From positions 1 to 64,000 of the forward strand of contig NZ_LRTR01000688.1 of the NCBI RefSeq assembly GCF_001550375.1: DNA of 64,000 nucleotides, in the 5' to 3' direction. This stretch comes from Streptomyces europaeiscabiei. GTDB lineage: Bacteria > Actinomycetota > Actinomycetes > Streptomycetales > Streptomycetaceae. Positions 1 to 10,224 of the stretch are shown here, in pieces; position 1 is the first letter of the stretch, and every line of letters starts with the position of its first letter. The translations under genes were made by a program, and so were the position numbers. Below the pieces are notes generated by a model, which was not told the origin of the DNA, searched no databases, and worked only from the letters and a program-made list of their open reading frames with translations.

Positions 1-930
1 CACTCCGGCCCTTGCCGTCGTCAGGCGTACGAGCCCGTCGACGGCGACCGCCGCACGCCGCCGCCGGGGGACCACGGCGCGCCGGTGCAGCACCACGTAC
101 CCGTCGTCGGCGACGGCGTCCAGAATCCCTCCGTACAGCACGAACGCCGTGCGGATGCAGGGACGTGCGACGGGGTCGAGCATGGCGAGGCCCGGCGCGG
201 CCTCGCGGTAGACGCCGCGGGTGAGGTCCTCGAAGGCCCGCAGTGCCTGGGTGATCCGCCGGTCGCTGTGGCCGGTGCGGCGGCTCCACGACAACAGCTC
301 CCGGTCCACGCCGTGCGCACCCAACAGGTCGGCGGGGAGGTAGACGCGGCCGCGGTCGAGGTCCTCGCCCACGTCGCGCAGGAAGTTGGTCAGCTGGAAG
401 GCGAGTCCCAGGGCGGCCGCGTGCGGGGCGGCCTCCTCACGCGGGACCACCGTTCCCAGGATCGGCAGCATCTGCAGCCCGATCACGGCGGCGGAGCCGT
501 GCATGTAGGTGCGCAGGGCGTCGTAGGTCGGGTAGTCGGTGACGTCCAGGTCGCTGCGCATGGACGCCATGAAGTCGCTGAAGTGCCGGTGGTCGATGGC
601 GTAGCGGCGGGCGGTGTCAGCGAGTGCGAGGACGACCGGCTCGGGGCTGTCGCCGTCGCGCAGGCCCCGTTCGAGGCGTTCGTGCAGGAGGGCGAGGTCC
701 GCCGCGCGGCGGTGCTGCGGCACGCCCGCCGCCGGACGGTCGACGATGTCGTCGGCCCAGCGGGCGAAGCCGTAGAGCGCGTGCACGGCGGGGCGGCGTT
801 CCACGGGCAGCAGCCGGGTGGCGAGGAAGTAGGTCCTGCCGTGCCTGGCGTTGAGGCGGCGGCAGCGCGTGTAGGCGTCGCGCAGGGCCGGCTCGGTGAT
901 GCCCGCCGCGTCGAGTTCGCGGGCGGTCAT
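1..930 (-). CDS. crtB: Phytoene synthase CrtB (3' end outside window)
   Basis: Condenses two geranylgeranyl diphosphate molecules to 15-cis-phytoene, the first committed carotenoid step. The reading frame starts at ATG 928-930 and stays open to the window edge, giving 310 codons; the family is usually 300-340 residues, so only the tail is missing. Visible signatures are the first aspartate motif in [10 protein letters not shown] (near residue 50) and the squalene/phytoene synthase signature [15 protein letters not shown]. The ATG overlaps the crtI stop as ATGA, so the gene is translationally coupled as the third cistron of crtE-crtI-crtB. In related Streptomyces clusters crtV follows; it would lie beyond the left edge. 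Confidence 0.93.
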   Translation of the reverse strand, partial: MTARELDAAGITEPALRDAYTRCRRLNARHGRTYFLATRLLPVERRPAVHALYGFARWADDIVDRPAAGVPQHRRAADLALLHERLERGLRDGDSPEPVVLALADTARRYAIDHRHFSDFMASMRSDLDVTDYPTYDALRTYMHGSAAVIGLQMLPILGTVVPREEAAPHAAALGLAFQLTNFLRDVGEDLDRGRVYLPADLLGAHGVDRELLSWSRRTGHSDRRITQALRAFEDLTRGVYREAAPGLAMLDPVARPCIRTAFVLYGGILDAVADDGYVVLHRRAVVPRRRRAAVAVDGLVRLTTARAGV

Positions 931-2471
931 GAAGGCGTTCCTTCCGATGCGGTCGGCGCGGTGCGGACGCGCCTGGGGGCGGGTGTCGCGTGCCGCCCGG
1001 TGATCCGGGCGGCGGCGAGTTTGCCGGACAGCAGCACAGTCGGCACGCCGACGCCCGGTGTGGTGCCGCAGCCGGCGAGTACGGCGTTCGCGGTGCCGCG
1101 CACGAGGTTGCGCGGCCGGAACGGGCCGGTCTGCGCGAAGGTGTGAGCGGCCGAGAAGGGGGTGCCCGCCGCGTGCCCCTGGGCGTGCCAGTCGGCCGGT
1201 GTGACCAGGGTCTGCTCCTCGACGGCGTCGGCGATACCGTCGAGTCCTCGCCGTTCCAGCACCCGCAGGACGCTGTCGCGGTAGCGCGGAGCCAGGTCGC
1301 CCCACGCGGCGGCGTCCGGTCCGATGTCGGTGTTCGGGCAGGGGGCGAGGATGTAGTGGAGGTGGTGGCCGGGCGGGGCGAGGGTCGGGTCGGTGGCGGT
1401 GGGACGGGTGATCAGCAGCGAGGGATCGCTCATCAGGCGCCCGGTGCGGGTGAGTTCGTCGAAGGTGCGCCGCCATGCGGCCCCGAAGGACAGCGTGTGG
1501 TGCGCGAGTCCGGGCCAGGTCCGGTCGGTGCCGGCGTGCAGGACGACGGCCGACGGCGCATGCCTGATCCGTAGTGGGCGACGTGGCGTGCGGCCGAGCA
1601 GGGCGTAGGTGACGGGCAGGTCCGGAGTGAGGACGACGGCGTCGCACGGGATGCGCTGTTGTGCGGTGACCACGGCGGTGACGCGGTCGCCCGAGCGTTC
1701 CAGCCGGATGACCTCCTGGCCGAAACGCAGGTCGGCGCCCGCCTCGGCGGCGGCGTCCGCCATGGCCTGCGGAAGGGCGTGCATGCCGCCTCGGGGGAAG
1801 TACACGCCGGCCACCGTGTCCATGTAGGCGATCACGGCGTACGCGGCGAGCGCCCGTGCCGGCGCGACCCCGGCGTACAGCGACTGGAAGGAGAAGACGC
1901 GGCGCAGGCGTTCGTCGCGCAGGTGGCGGCCGATCCGCGCGTCCAGCCGTCCGAAGCCGCCCAGCGCGGCGAGCCGGGCGAGGTCCGGGGTGAGCAGTTG
2001 GAAGGGTGAGTCGAAGTTGGTGTCGATGAAGCGCCTCATCTGCGCCCGGTACAACTGCTCCAGCCACCGGCGCAGTTGTCGGTATCCCGCGGCCTCCTCG
2101 GCACCCGCGAAGCGTTCGATCTCCGCTTCCATGGCCTCGGCTTCGGTGTGTACGTCGAGGCTGCTGCCGTCGGCGAACAGGGCCCGGTAGGCCGGGTGCA
2201 GGGGGACGAGTTCGACCCGGTCGCGCAGGTTCTCGCCGACCGCGGCGAAGGCCTCGTCCGCCAGCTCCGGCATAGTAAGCACGGTAGGCCCGGTGTCGAT
2301 GCGGTAGCCGCCGCGCACCAGGCGGCCGGCGCGCCCGCCGGGCAACGCGTCGCGCTCGACGAGGGTGACCCGGCGGCCGGCACCGAGCAGATGCAGTGCG
2401 GCCGCCAGGCCGGAGAGTCCGCCACCGACGACCACGACGTGATCCGTGCGCCCGACAACGGACCTGGTCAT
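927..2471 (-). CDS. crtI: Phytoene desaturase CrtI
   Basis: FAD-dependent desaturase that converts phytoene to lycopene in four dehydrogenations; 514 residues, normal for bacterial CrtI. The N-terminal dinucleotide-binding motif [17 protein letters not shown] (about residues 13-29) is followed by [12 protein letters not shown]. The C-terminal signature [20 protein letters not shown] matches the bacterial phytoene dehydrogenase signature. The ATG overlaps the crtE stop by ATGA, and the stop overlaps the crtB start in the same way, so the three proteins are made from one coupled message. Confidence 0.95.
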   Translation of the reverse strand: MTRSVVGRTDHVVVVGGGLSGLAAALHLLGAGRRVTLVERDALPGGRAGRLVRGGYRIDTGPTVLTMPELADEAFAAVGENLRDRVELVPLHPAYRALFADGSSLDVHTEAEAMEAEIERFAGAEEAAGYRQLRRWLEQLYRAQMRRFIDTNFDSPFQLLTPDLARLAALGGFGRLDARIGRHLRDERLRRVFSFQSLYAGVAPARALAAYAVIAYMDTVAGVYFPRGGMHALPQAMADAAAEAGADLRFGQEVIRLERSGDRVTAVVTAQQRIPCDAVVLTPDLPVTYALLGRTPRRPLRIRHAPSAVVLHAGTDRTWPGLAHHTLSFGAAWRRTFDELTRTGRLMSDPSLLITRPTATDPTLAPPGHHLHYILAPCPNTDIGPDAAAWGDLAPRYRDSVLRVLERRGLDGIADAVEEQTLVTPADWHAQGHAAGTPFSAAHTFAQTGPFRPRNLVRGTANAVLAGCGTTPGVGVPTVLLSGKLAAARITGRHATPAPRRVRTAPTASEGTPS

Positions 2472-3805
2472 CGGGCGGCCCCTTCGACGGCGCCCAGCAG
2501 GAGCGAGACCCCGATGCCGTCCACGGGACCGGTCGCGCCGCAGGAGGGCGGTGGCGTCGGCGCGCTGCCGGCCGTGGCGTGCAGCAGCTCCCGCAGGCGC
2601 AGCCGGCCCTCCGCTTCGAGCGGGGCGGACTCGAGATGGCGCAGTCCCCGCGTGACCAGCCGGGCGATCTTCGCCTCGACGATGTCGCGCGCACCGGTGC
2701 GGACGAGGACGTCACCGACCTCGGCGAGACCGTTCTCCGAGAGATCGGCGCTGCCGAGCGACTGCCGCAGCAGGGTGAGGGCATGCCGATCGCCGGCCGC
2801 CTCGGCGCGGGCCTGCGCCACGGCGACCAGATAGGTGGGTTTGCCCGCCCGAATGTCTCCCCCGGTGGGTTTGCCGGTGTGCCGGGGACCGCCGAAGACA
2901 TCGCCGAGGTCGTCCCGGAGCTGGAAGGCGATACCGACGCACCGGCCCGCCGAGCACAGGGCCCGGGTCCGCGCGGCGTCCGCGCCCGCCAGAGCGGCTC
3001 CGAGGGCCAGCGGACGCTCCACGGAGTACAGGGCGCTCTTCAGGCAGGCGGCGCGGATCGCGCGGGCCAGCGACCTGGAGGACGTGGCCTGGCCCTGGAT
3101 GTCCAGGTACTGCCCGGCCACCATCTCGGTGCGCATGGTGCTCCACAGCTCGCGGACGACGCGGTCGGTGGCCGACGCGGTCCTGGTGTCCGCGACGATG
3201 TCGTCCGCCCAGGCCAGGGCCAGATCACCGGCGAGGATCGCCGCGGCCTCCCCGAAGCGCGTCCCGTGCGCGGGAGCCATGCCGTCGGCGTACTGCGCGG
3301 CGACGTCGGCGTGCAGGGCGAGCCGTCCGCGACGCAGCCGGGAGCCGTCCATGACATCGTCGTGGACCAACGCACAGGTCTGGATCAGTTCGAGTGCGGC
3401 GCCGATGCGCAGGGCGGCCCCCGCCTCGGCGGCCCCTCCACCGCACGCGCGCAGGGCCCACCACACGAAGCGCGGACGCATGAGTTTGCCGCCGTCCAGG
3501 GCGAAACGCGCGACGCGCTCGGCCAGATCCCCAGCGAACACCGGGTCGAGGGCGGCGGCGCGTTCGGTGCGCTCCGACAGCAGGCCCTCCAGCACGCGTC
3601 GCACGGCCCCTGGGACGTCACTGTCGACGGCGTGCAGTTCGCCTGCGCCGGGCGGCGGATGCGAGAGGCCTTCCTGCCGCGTACCGGCGGCGGAGTCGCG
3701 GCCCCCGGGGCGCGGATCGCCGTCGGCAGGCTCCCGCGGGGGCGCCGCCCGGGATCCGGGCGGTGACGCAGCCAGAGGGTGGTCCTTCGCGTCGCTGGGG
3801 CCCAT
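2468..3805 (-). CDS. crtE: Geranylgeranyl diphosphate synthase CrtE
   Basis: Polyprenyl synthase supplying the C20 precursor for CrtB. Both aspartate-rich motifs of the trans-prenyltransferase fold are present: HDDVMD (first) and RDDLGD (second), with GGKLMRPR upstream. I chose ATG 3803-3805 because a GAAGGA ribosome site lies just before it; the frame stays open further upstream to 4102, but that part is low-complexity and lacks a site. The predicted 445 residues include about 60 Pro/Ala/Gly-rich residues before the enzyme fold, longer than usual, so a later start is possible. First gene of crtE-crtI-crtB and divergent from crtY. Confidence 0.9.
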   Translation of the reverse strand: MGPSDAKDHPLAASPPGSRAAPPREPADGDPRPGGRDSAAGTRQEGLSHPPPGAGELHAVDSDVPGAVRRVLEGLLSERTERAAALDPVFAGDLAERVARFALDGGKLMRPRFVWWALRACGGGAAEAGAALRIGAALELIQTCALVHDDVMDGSRLRRGRLALHADVAAQYADGMAPAHGTRFGEAAAILAGDLALAWADDIVADTRTASATDRVVRELWSTMRTEMVAGQYLDIQGQATSSRSLARAIRAACLKSALYSVERPLALGAALAGADAARTRALCSAGRCVGIAFQLRDDLGDVFGGPRHTGKPTGGDIRAGKPTYLVAVAQARAEAAGDRHALTLLRQSLGSADLSENGLAEVGDVLVRTGARDIVEAKIARLVTRGLRHLESAPLEAEGRLRLRELLHATAGSAPTPPPSCGATGPVDGIGVSLLLGAVEGAAR

Positions 3806-4257
3806 CACGGTTCCTTCCGTCGCAAACACAGCGGGTGCCTGTTTCAACGCCTTCCGCGGCAGAGGCGCACGCGGATGCGCCGGAGGGGTGAAAAGGTGCG
3901 GCTCCTTCACGGCCCGAGGGCCATCCGTGCGACGGCGCGGTGCCAACCGGAGCAAAGCGCTGCCCAGGCGATGCAGGTTGTCCTCTCCTCGCCCGTCCTC
4001 CCAGGGTGGAGGAGTTTCGGGAGCCGAGCGATGCGAACCCGACGCGGACGGAAACGGGTGCGCCCGGATGCGCCCGTCACCTCGCACCGCCGAGACGACC
4101 ACGCGCCGTTCGCACCACCGTCACTCCCTCACGCCCCCCGCACGGCCGACAATCCGGTCGAGCCTGCATCCGCCGCGGACCCCGGGGCGGAAAGCTTGCG
4201 AGAGGCCGACGGCCGCACGCATTCCGTCGGCGCGGACGGACGGGGAGGGAGCCGCAG
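3806..4257. promoter_or_regulatory. Divergent promoter region between crtE and crtY
   Basis: 452 bases without a supported gene. Both carotenoid operons must start here. It contains a short inverted repeat around 3867-3884 (GGCGCA, six bases, TGCGCC) and the crtY ribosome site GGAGG at 4244-4248. In Streptomyces, crt operons are commonly light-induced through a LitS-type ECF sigma factor with a LitR regulator. Neither gene is in the window, and I could not pick a confident -35/-10 pair. Confidence 0.5.
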
Positions 4258-5493
4258 GTGCTGGAAGCTGACGTGGCCATCGTGGGCGCGGGAGCGGCCG
4301 GGCTGTCGCTCGCCCACCGGCTGTCACGCACCGCCCCAGGCAGTCGCCACCTGTCGGTGATCCTGATGGACGCCCCGCCCGGCCCGCTGCGTCCTCCGAG
4401 CCGCACCTGGTGCTTCTGGGAGAAAGGGCCCGGCCCCTACGACGCCGCCCTCAGCGCCGTCTGGCGGCGGCTGCGGGTGCGTACTCCCGAGGGGCGGATC
4501 CTCGAAGAGGACATCGCGCCCCTGACCTACAAGATGATCCGCTCCGACGATTTCGAGGAACTCGTCGCGCGCGCGCTGGCACGCAGCGACGAGGTCCGCC
4601 GTCTGGAGGCGGTCGTCGAGACGGTGGACGGCGTCGCCGGGGGAGCCGAGATCCGCGCCCGCACCGGCCTGGGCGCCCCCGTGACGGTACGTGCCCGCTG
4701 GGTCTTCGACTCCCGGCCCCTCCAGAGCCTGCCTGCCGCCCGCACCACCCTGTTGCAGCACTTCCACGGCTGGTTCGTCCGCACCGAGCAACCGGTGTTC
4801 GATCGCGGCACGGTGGAGTTCATGGACTTCCGGGTCCCGCAGCCGCCCGGCGGACTCGCCTTCGGCTATGTCCTGCCCACCGACAGCCGACAGGCACTCC
4901 TGGAGTACACCGAGTTCTCCGGTGCCGCCCTGTCCCACGACGCCTACGACGCCGCGTTGCGCCGCTACACCGAGGAGGTGCTGGGCCTCAGCGGCTTCGA
5001 GATCGTCTCGACCGAGACCGGAGTGATCCCCATGACCGACGCGCGCTTCGAGCGCCGGTCGGGGCCTTCCGTGTTCCGCATCGGTACGGCGGGCGGCGCC
5101 ACACGGCCGTCCACGGGCTACACCTTCTCCGCCATCCAGCGGCAGACGCGAGCGGTCGCCGACGCGTTGCGCGCCGGACGGCACCCGCTGCCTCCCCCCG
5201 CCCACAAGGCCCGCTCGCGCGCGATGGACGCGGTACTGCTGAGAGCCCTGGACAGCGGCCGGGTCGACGGCGCCGCCTTCTTCGCGCGGCTGTTCTCGCG
5301 GCTCCCGACCCAGCGGCTGCTGCGCTTCCTGGACGGTGAAACCCGCCTCCACGAGGACCTCGCCATCGGCGTCCGCACGCCCGTGCTGCCGATGCTCCGC
5401 TCCGCCGCGGAACTGTCCTGGCTGCCCCGCAGGCCCGCCCCACACCCCATCTCCGGCAGACCACTGCCCGACCGTGATCCCGGCCGCCCATGA
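4258..5493 (+). CDS. crtY: Lycopene beta-cyclase CrtY
   Basis: Flavoprotein cyclase that closes both ends of lycopene to give beta-carotene. The protein of 411 residues starts VLEADVAIVGAGAAGLSLA, a GxGxxG dinucleotide-binding motif. It then shows RTWCFWE and YKMIRSDDF, typical of the CrtY/CrtL family, and GGATRPSTGYTF near the C-terminal third, the conserved substrate-side region. GTG 4258 was chosen because GGAGG lies 9 bases upstream and the family N-terminus begins directly at the Rossmann motif; the same frame is open further upstream. First gene of crtY-crtT-crtU. Confidence 0.92.
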   Translation: MLEADVAIVGAGAAGLSLAHRLSRTAPGSRHLSVILMDAPPGPLRPPSRTWCFWEKGPGPYDAALSAVWRRLRVRTPEGRILEEDIAPLTYKMIRSDDFEELVARALARSDEVRRLEAVVETVDGVAGGAEIRARTGLGAPVTVRARWVFDSRPLQSLPAARTTLLQHFHGWFVRTEQPVFDRGTVEFMDFRVPQPPGGLAFGYVLPTDSRQALLEYTEFSGAALSHDAYDAALRRYTEEVLGLSGFEIVSTETGVIPMTDARFERRSGPSVFRIGTAGGATRPSTGYTFSAIQRQTRAVADALRAGRHPLPPPAHKARSRAMDAVLLRALDSGRVDGAAFFARLFSRLPTQRLLRFLDGETRLHEDLAIGVRTPVLPMLRSAAELSWLPRRPAPHPISGRPLPDRDPGRP

Positions 5494-5526
5494 CCCGCAC
5501 GGACGCCTCCGGGTCCCCCGGCCCCC

Positions 5527-5578
5527 GTACACCGCCCCCCGTACACCGCCCTCCGTGCACCCGGCCTCTGTACACCCG
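5527..5578 (+). repeat. 14-bp tandem repeat between crtY and crtT
   Basis: Two near-identical units GTACACCGCCCCCC (5527-5540) and GTACACCGCCCTCC (5541-5554) are followed by degenerate copies starting at 5555 (GTGCACC) and 5570 (GTACACC). The block fills most of the 103-base gap between crtY and crtT. It ends just before the crtT ribosome site ACGGAGA. Confidence 0.7.
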
Positions 5579-5596
5579 ACAACCTACGGAGACCTC

Positions 5597-6325
5597 ATGA
5601 CGCTGCTCCGCGACGAGGATCTGGCCGCCGCGTTCGACCACGCCTCTCGTAGCTACGACACTCTGGTCGCCGCCAACCCCGGCTACCACGCCCATCTGCG
5701 CCGCTCGGCGCGCCGCCTCGGCCTGCCCCGAGGCGGCACCGGCCTGCGCGTCCTGGACCTCGGCTGCGGCACCGGTGCGTCCACCGCCGCGCTCTGCGCC
5801 GTGCTCCCCGGTGCCGAGATCACCGCGGTGGACGCCTCGGCAGGCATGTTGGAGCGGGCGGCCCGCAAACCCTGGCGCCACGGGGTGCGCTTCGTGCGCG
5901 CGCCCGCCGAACGCCTGGTGGAGGCCGGTGTGTCGGGGCCGTTCGACGCCGTGTTCGCGGCCTATCTCTTCCGGAACGTCACCGATCCCGACGCCGTCCT
6001 GTCGACGGTGCGCGACGTACTGGCGCCGCGGGGACGCCTGGCGGTGCACGAGTACACCCTCAGCGGCCGAGCCACCCACCGCGCCGTGTGGACGGGGGTG
6101 TGCCGAGGCATGGTCCTGCCCGTCGCAGCCCTCCTCGGCGACGGTGGCCTCTACCGTCATCTGTGGCGCAGCGTGGTCGAGTTCGACACCGCGGACGCCT
6201 TCGCCGCCCGGGTCCGCTCCCACGGCTTCGAAACCGTCAAGGTGCTGCCCCTGCCCGGATGGCAGACCGGCATCACGCACACGGTCGTCGCCCGCCGACC
6301 GGCCACCACCGAGGACGGCCGATGA
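5597..6325 (+). CDS. crtT: CrtT-like SAM-dependent methyltransferase
   Basis: Class I methyltransferase of 242 residues with motif I VLDLGCGTGAS (about residues 51-61), acidic motif II AVDAS and a UbiE-like middle part FRNVTDPDAVL. It lies between crtY and crtU exactly as crtT does in the Streptomyces isorenieratene clusters. The role of CrtT in that pathway is not well settled, because ring methyl migration is done by CrtU, so a substrate cannot be given. ATG 5597 follows ACGGAGA; the stop overlaps the crtU ATG, indicating translational coupling. Confidence 0.85.
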   Translation: MTLLRDEDLAAAFDHASRSYDTLVAANPGYHAHLRRSARRLGLPRGGTGLRVLDLGCGTGASTAALCAVLPGAEITAVDASAGMLERAARKPWRHGVRFVRAPAERLVEAGVSGPFDAVFAAYLFRNVTDPDAVLSTVRDVLAPRGRLAVHEYTLSGRATHRAVWTGVCRGMVLPVAALLGDGGLYRHLWRSVVEFDTADAFAARVRSHGFETVKVLPLPGWQTGITHTVVARRPATTEDGR

Positions 6326-7875
6326 GGGCTTCCCGGCGCACCGACCCGATGAGGCACGGCAGGGACCGGCGGGCCCGCAGGCTGGACGCCGTGCCGGGCG
6401 CCCCGCGCTTCACGGGCGGCCCGCCCCCGACCACGGCGGTCATCGGGGGCGGCATCGCCGGACTGGCGGCCGCGACGGCCCTCGCCGAACGCGGCATGCG
6501 GGTCACCCTCTACGAACGGGAGCCGACCCTCGGCGGACGTCTGGCCGGCTGGCCGACCGTTCTGTCGGACGGCACCACCGTCACCATGAGCCGCGGCTTC
6601 CACGCGTTCTTCCGCCAGTACTACAACCTGCGCGGACTGCTGCGGCGCACCGACCCCGGTCTGACGCGTCTGCGGGGACTGCCCGACTATCCCCTACGGC
6701 ACGCCGACGGTCTCGACGACAGTTTCCGGCACGTCCCGCGCACCCCGCCGTGGAGCGCGCTCGGATTCGTCGCCCTGAGCCCCGCCTTCGGCCTCCGCGA
6801 CCTGTTCCGCATGAACCCGGTCGCCGCGCTGCCCCTTCTGGACGTCCGGGTTCCCGAGGTCCACACCCGTCTCGACGACGTCAGCGCCCGCGACTTCCTC
6901 GACGCGATCCGTTTCCCCGAGGCCGCGCGGCACCTCGCGTTCGAGGTGTTCTCCCGCAGCTTCTTCGCCGACGCCCGCGAACTGTCCGCGGCCGAGATGG
7001 TGCTCATGTTCCACATCTACTTCCTCGGTTCGGCGGAGGGGCTCCTGTTCGACGTACCCGAGGAACCCTTCCCCACCGCCCTGTGGAACCCTCTCTCCGA
7101 CTACCTGAGCGGCCACGGAGCCGACCTGCGCATCGGAACCCCGGTCGAGATGATCGAGCCCACGTCCGACGGCGGCTTCCTCGTCGCCGCCGGCCAGGAG
7201 GAACAGTGCCATGACGCCGTCGTCCTGGCACTGGACACGGTCGGCCTCCGCTCCCTCGTCGGACGCTCCCCGCACCTGGGCGACGCCGCGTGGCGCGAGC
7301 GAGTGGCCACCCTGCGGAGCACGCCGCCGTTCCTGGTCTCCCGCCTGTGGCTGGACCGCCCCGTCGCCGCCGGCCGTCCCGGCTTCCTGGGCACCAGCGG
7401 CTACGGCACGCTCGACAACGTCAGCGTGCTCGATCGCTGGGAGGGCGAGGCGGCGCGTTGGGCCGCCCGCACCGGCGGCTCCGTCGTGGAACTGCACGCC
7501 TACGCCCTACCCGACCACTCACCCCATGACGTCGAACAGAAGCGTCTGCTGGAGCAGTTGCACCGGGTCTACCCCGAGACGCGCGAGGCGGCCGTGCTGG
7601 ACGAACGGCACGAGTGGCGGGCCGACTGCCCGCTGTTCCCGGTCGGCGAGTACGACAACCGGCCCACGGTTCGCACCAGCGACCCCGGACTGGTGGTGGC
7701 CGGGGACCTGGTCCGCACCGGCCTCCCGGTCGCCCTCATGGAGCGCGCGGCCACGAGCGGGTTCCTCGCCGCCAACGCGCTGCTCGAGCGGTGGGGAGTC
7801 AGCGGCCAGACCCTGTGGACCGTACCCGACCGCGGCCGCGGCCCGCTGCTGCGCCGCCTCGCGCGACTCGGATGA
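6322..7875 (+). CDS. crtU: Isorenieratene synthase CrtU (carotenoid desaturase/methyltransferase)
   Basis: Converts the beta-ionone rings of beta-carotene to aromatic phi-rings by desaturation and methyl shift, giving isorenieratene. 517 residues, the usual length. The FAD/NAD-binding motif TTAVIGGGIAGLAAATALAE sits near residues 36-55, followed by LYEREPTLGGRLAGW; MSRGFHAFFRQYYNLR and FSRSFFADARELSAAEMV are typical of CrtU. The C-terminal FAD-closing region reads LVVAGDLVRTGLPVALMERA. ATG 6322 overlaps the crtT stop. Last gene of the operon. Confidence 0.92.
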   Translation: MRASRRTDPMRHGRDRRARRLDAVPGAPRFTGGPPPTTAVIGGGIAGLAAATALAERGMRVTLYEREPTLGGRLAGWPTVLSDGTTVTMSRGFHAFFRQYYNLRGLLRRTDPGLTRLRGLPDYPLRHADGLDDSFRHVPRTPPWSALGFVALSPAFGLRDLFRMNPVAALPLLDVRVPEVHTRLDDVSARDFLDAIRFPEAARHLAFEVFSRSFFADARELSAAEMVLMFHIYFLGSAEGLLFDVPEEPFPTALWNPLSDYLSGHGADLRIGTPVEMIEPTSDGGFLVAAGQEEQCHDAVVLALDTVGLRSLVGRSPHLGDAAWRERVATLRSTPPFLVSRLWLDRPVAAGRPGFLGTSGYGTLDNVSVLDRWEGEAARWAARTGGSVVELHAYALPDHSPHDVEQKRLLEQLHRVYPETREAAVLDERHEWRADCPLFPVGEYDNRPTVRTSDPGLVVAGDLVRTGLPVALMERAATSGFLAANALLERWGVSGQTLWTVPDRGRGPLLRRLARLG

Positions 7876-8268
7876 TGCCGTCGTGGGGGTTGGAGCTCGC
7901 AGCCTGCGTTCGACATGGCCTGGGCACCACTGTTCTTCGCGGCAGGCCAGTACGGTCTGGCGTTCCTCGACATCTGTCTGCTGCCGACCGCACCCGGCAC
8001 GGCGATACTGCTCCCTTCAGTGCAGGAGCCCGGCCGCCTGCCTGTTCCTCGTTCCCGACGGTTGCCACACCTGTCACATGTGAAAGGGGGCTGGCCGACC
8101 ATGGAACGTCTTCACGAAGGGGCTGAGGGGGCTGAGGGGCCCGACAGGTTGCATCAGCGTCCCGAAGGCCTCAGCGACACAACGGCCGAGGCGCTTGGTC
8201 GTTGTCCAAGGCACTGGAGACCACAGAGCGTGCCCGAGGGCACTTGTTCACGATGTCAGTCCGGTTTC
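7876..8268. other. Intergenic region between convergent crtU and kinase genes
   Basis: 393 bases with no supportable gene. Open frames here have no start context or recognisable protein. The only structure noticed is a perfect 10-bp palindrome TCACATGTGA at 8074-8083. No clear long terminator hairpin was found although the flanking genes converge. Confidence 0.5.
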
Positions 8269-10224
8269 TCACGGCAGGGGTACGGCGCTGTAGTCGTCGG
8301 CGCACGAATAGGTGAAGCTGCTGCCCGCCGCGCCCGATGGGAAGTCCATGACGCCGTAGTGGAAGTGGTTCAGCGTCGTGTCGCTGCGATCGAGGCGGAC
8401 GTTCTGCGGGTACTCCGGTGCGCCGCGCTGGTTCAGGCACGACGTCCGGGGGCTCCGCAAGGACGGGTCTCCGGCCGACGCGAACACCAGTTGCACACCA
8501 CTGGACGTACGGTCCACGGAGAGGACGACGGCGAAGAACTCGTCGCTGTAGCGGGAGATGCCGATGCGGGGCACGGTCGCGGTGCCCAGTTCGGCGTCCG
8601 AGTAGTCGTTCTGACAGGAATAGCGGAGGACGTATCTTCCCGACACGAGCAGCGGGAAGGTGAGCGTCCCGTCGAAAGCGCCGGGCCGGGCCGTCTCGGC
8701 GTCCCACGCGGTCGGACGCACCGTGAACGTCCCGTCCGGTCCCCGCACCACGAGACACGTGGTGTCCGGCTCGCGGAGATCCGCCTCGCCTCGCGCCCGC
8801 AGTGCGACGGTGAGCTGATGGCCGTCCGTCTCCTCCACAGCGGTCACCGTGGCCGCGTACCCCGGGTGCCGATATCGGGACACACCCGGTGTCCCTGTCG
8901 TGAACGTGGGCGGCTCGGGTGCCGCGGCCGACGGAGCCCGGACCTGCTCCGCCGGTGTGCCTGCGGGGGTGTCGGGGTCCCGGGGCGGGGTGGTCCCGCT
9001 CGACGGCTTCCCGTCACCGAACGGCTCGGCCGAGGCGGTGACCCTTGTGCTGGGCACGGCGTCCGGTTTCCCGTCCCCGGACTCGGTCCCGCCGTCCTGT
9101 CCGGCCAGCGACACACCCGTCACGACGAGCAGGCTCGCCGCCAGCACCAGGGCGGCGGTGAGAGCGAGCCTCCTACCGGCGGCAGGCGTGGGAACGGGAC
9201 TTCGCAGCGGGCCGATCGGGCTGGTGGGGGTGTGCCCGGCCGCCGGACCTCCGGCAGGCACGTACGCGGTCGCCGTCGGCTGACGGTGAGCGCCCGCGGA
9301 CTGCGGGTCGAGCGCGGTCGGCGGATGGGTGACGGCCAGCAGGCCCTCCGAACTCCGGCGCACCGAACGGGCGACGGAGTCCGGGAGCCACCGGTAGGTA
9401 CCGCGGCCGTCGGGACGCGGCAGCTCCGTGAGCATGCCGGGGACCTCGGCCGGTGACGGTCGGACGTCCGGGTCCCGTCCGAGGCACTTCCGCACGATCG
9501 CCCCCACATCCGGCGGCAGGGACGACAGTGACGGGGTCCGGCCGTCGACGGAGTCGGCCGCGAGCGGGGTGCCCTGTGCGGAGAGCACCACCTCGCCCGA
9601 TGCCTCGGCGAGCACGACTCCGAGAGAGAACATGTCGCTCTGCGGACCGACCCGTTGAGCGAGCAACTGCTCGGGGGAGGCGTAGACGACGCTGCCGACG
9701 AACTGCCCCGTCGAGGTCAGTCCGACGTGTCCCACAGGCCGTGCGACCCCGAAGTCGACCAGGCGTGGTCCGGTCTCGGCGAGGATGATGTTGGACGGCT
9801 TCACATCGCGATGCACGATGCCGGCGGCGTGAATCGCCGTCAGTGCCTCCGCCAGGCTGGCTGCCAGGACACGCACGCTGCCGTCGGGCAACCGGCCGTG
9901 CGCGGCCAGTACGTCCGCGAGGTTCGGGCCGTTGACGAGTTCCGTCGCCAGCCAGGGCACGTCCGCGTCGGCGTCGAAGTCGACGAGCTGCGCGGTGTGC
10001 ACACTGCGGACCGCGCGAGCGATCTCGATCTCCCGGGCGAAGCGTTCACGGTAACCGGGTTCCGCTGAGAGATCGGCCCGGATCGTCTTGAGCGCCACAA
10101 GCAGACCGCCGCCGGTACGGCGGGCGAGGTACACGCTGCCCATGCCGCCCGAGCCCAGACGGCCCATCAGCTCGAACGGGCCGACGCGCCCAGGATCCGT
10201 ACCATGTCGAAGCGGCTCCACCAC
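8269..10224 (-). CDS. Transmembrane Ser/Thr protein kinase with duplicated ectodomain
   Basis: PknB-type Hanks kinase of 651 residues. The kinase domain covers about 15-270: glycine loop GRLGSGGMGSVY, Lys46 in VALKTIR, catalytic HRDVKPSN with Asp140 and DFG with Asp157. A Pro-rich juxtamembrane stretch leads to one membrane helix (about 351-375). The outer part is a Thr/Pro/Gly-rich linker followed by two related units (about 448-551 and 555-651), each starting SRY and each with a cysteine pair (490/537 and 596/641) ending YSC..DYS. This outer part is probably a sensor; its ligand is unknown. Start is GTG 10222-10224 with a weak ribosome site; FELMGRLGSG begins shortly after, as expected. Confidence 0.9.
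   Translation of the reverse strand: MVEPLRHGTDPGRVGPFELMGRLGSGGMGSVYLARRTGGGLLVALKTIRADLSAEPGYRERFAREIEIARAVRSVHTAQLVDFDADADVPWLATELVNGPNLADVLAAHGRLPDGSVRVLAASLAEALTAIHAAGIVHRDVKPSNIILAETGPRLVDFGVARPVGHVGLTSTGQFVGSVVYASPEQLLAQRVGPQSDMFSLGVVLAEASGEVVLSAQGTPLAADSVDGRTPSLSSLPPDVGAIVRKCLGRDPDVRPSPAEVPGMLTELPRPDGRGTYRWLPDSVARSVRRSSEGLLAVTHPPTALDPQSAGAHRQPTATAYVPAGGPAAGHTPTSPIGPLRSPVPTPAAGRRLALTAALVLAASLLVVTGVSLAGQDGGTESGDGKPDAVPSTRVTASAEPFGDGKPSSGTTPPRDPDTPAGTPAEQVRAPSAAAPEPPTFTTGTPGVSRYRHPGYAATVTAVEETDGHQLTVALRARGEADLREPDTTCLVVRGPDGTFTVRPTAWDAETARPGAFDGTLTFPLLVSGRYVLRYSCQNDYSDAELGTATVPRIGISRYSDEFFAVVLSVDRTSSGVQLVFASAGDPSLRSPRTSCLNQRGAPEYPQNVRLDRSDTTLNHFHYGVMDFPSGAAGSSFTYSCADDYSAVPLP

Noticed and set aside
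85..1146. Plus-strand open frame of 353 codons at the left edge
   Set aside because: Antisense to crtB and the end of crtI, both of which show enzyme signatures.
8074..8083. TCACATGTGA as a CRP-family site
   Set aside because: A perfect 10-bp palindrome lacks the spaced TGTGA-n6-TCACA pattern and lies between convergent gene ends, not before a promoter.
7915..9456. Plus-strand open frame of 513 codons after crtU
   Set aside because: Mostly antisense to the Ser/Thr kinase gene; the part before it has no ribosome site and no recognisable protein.
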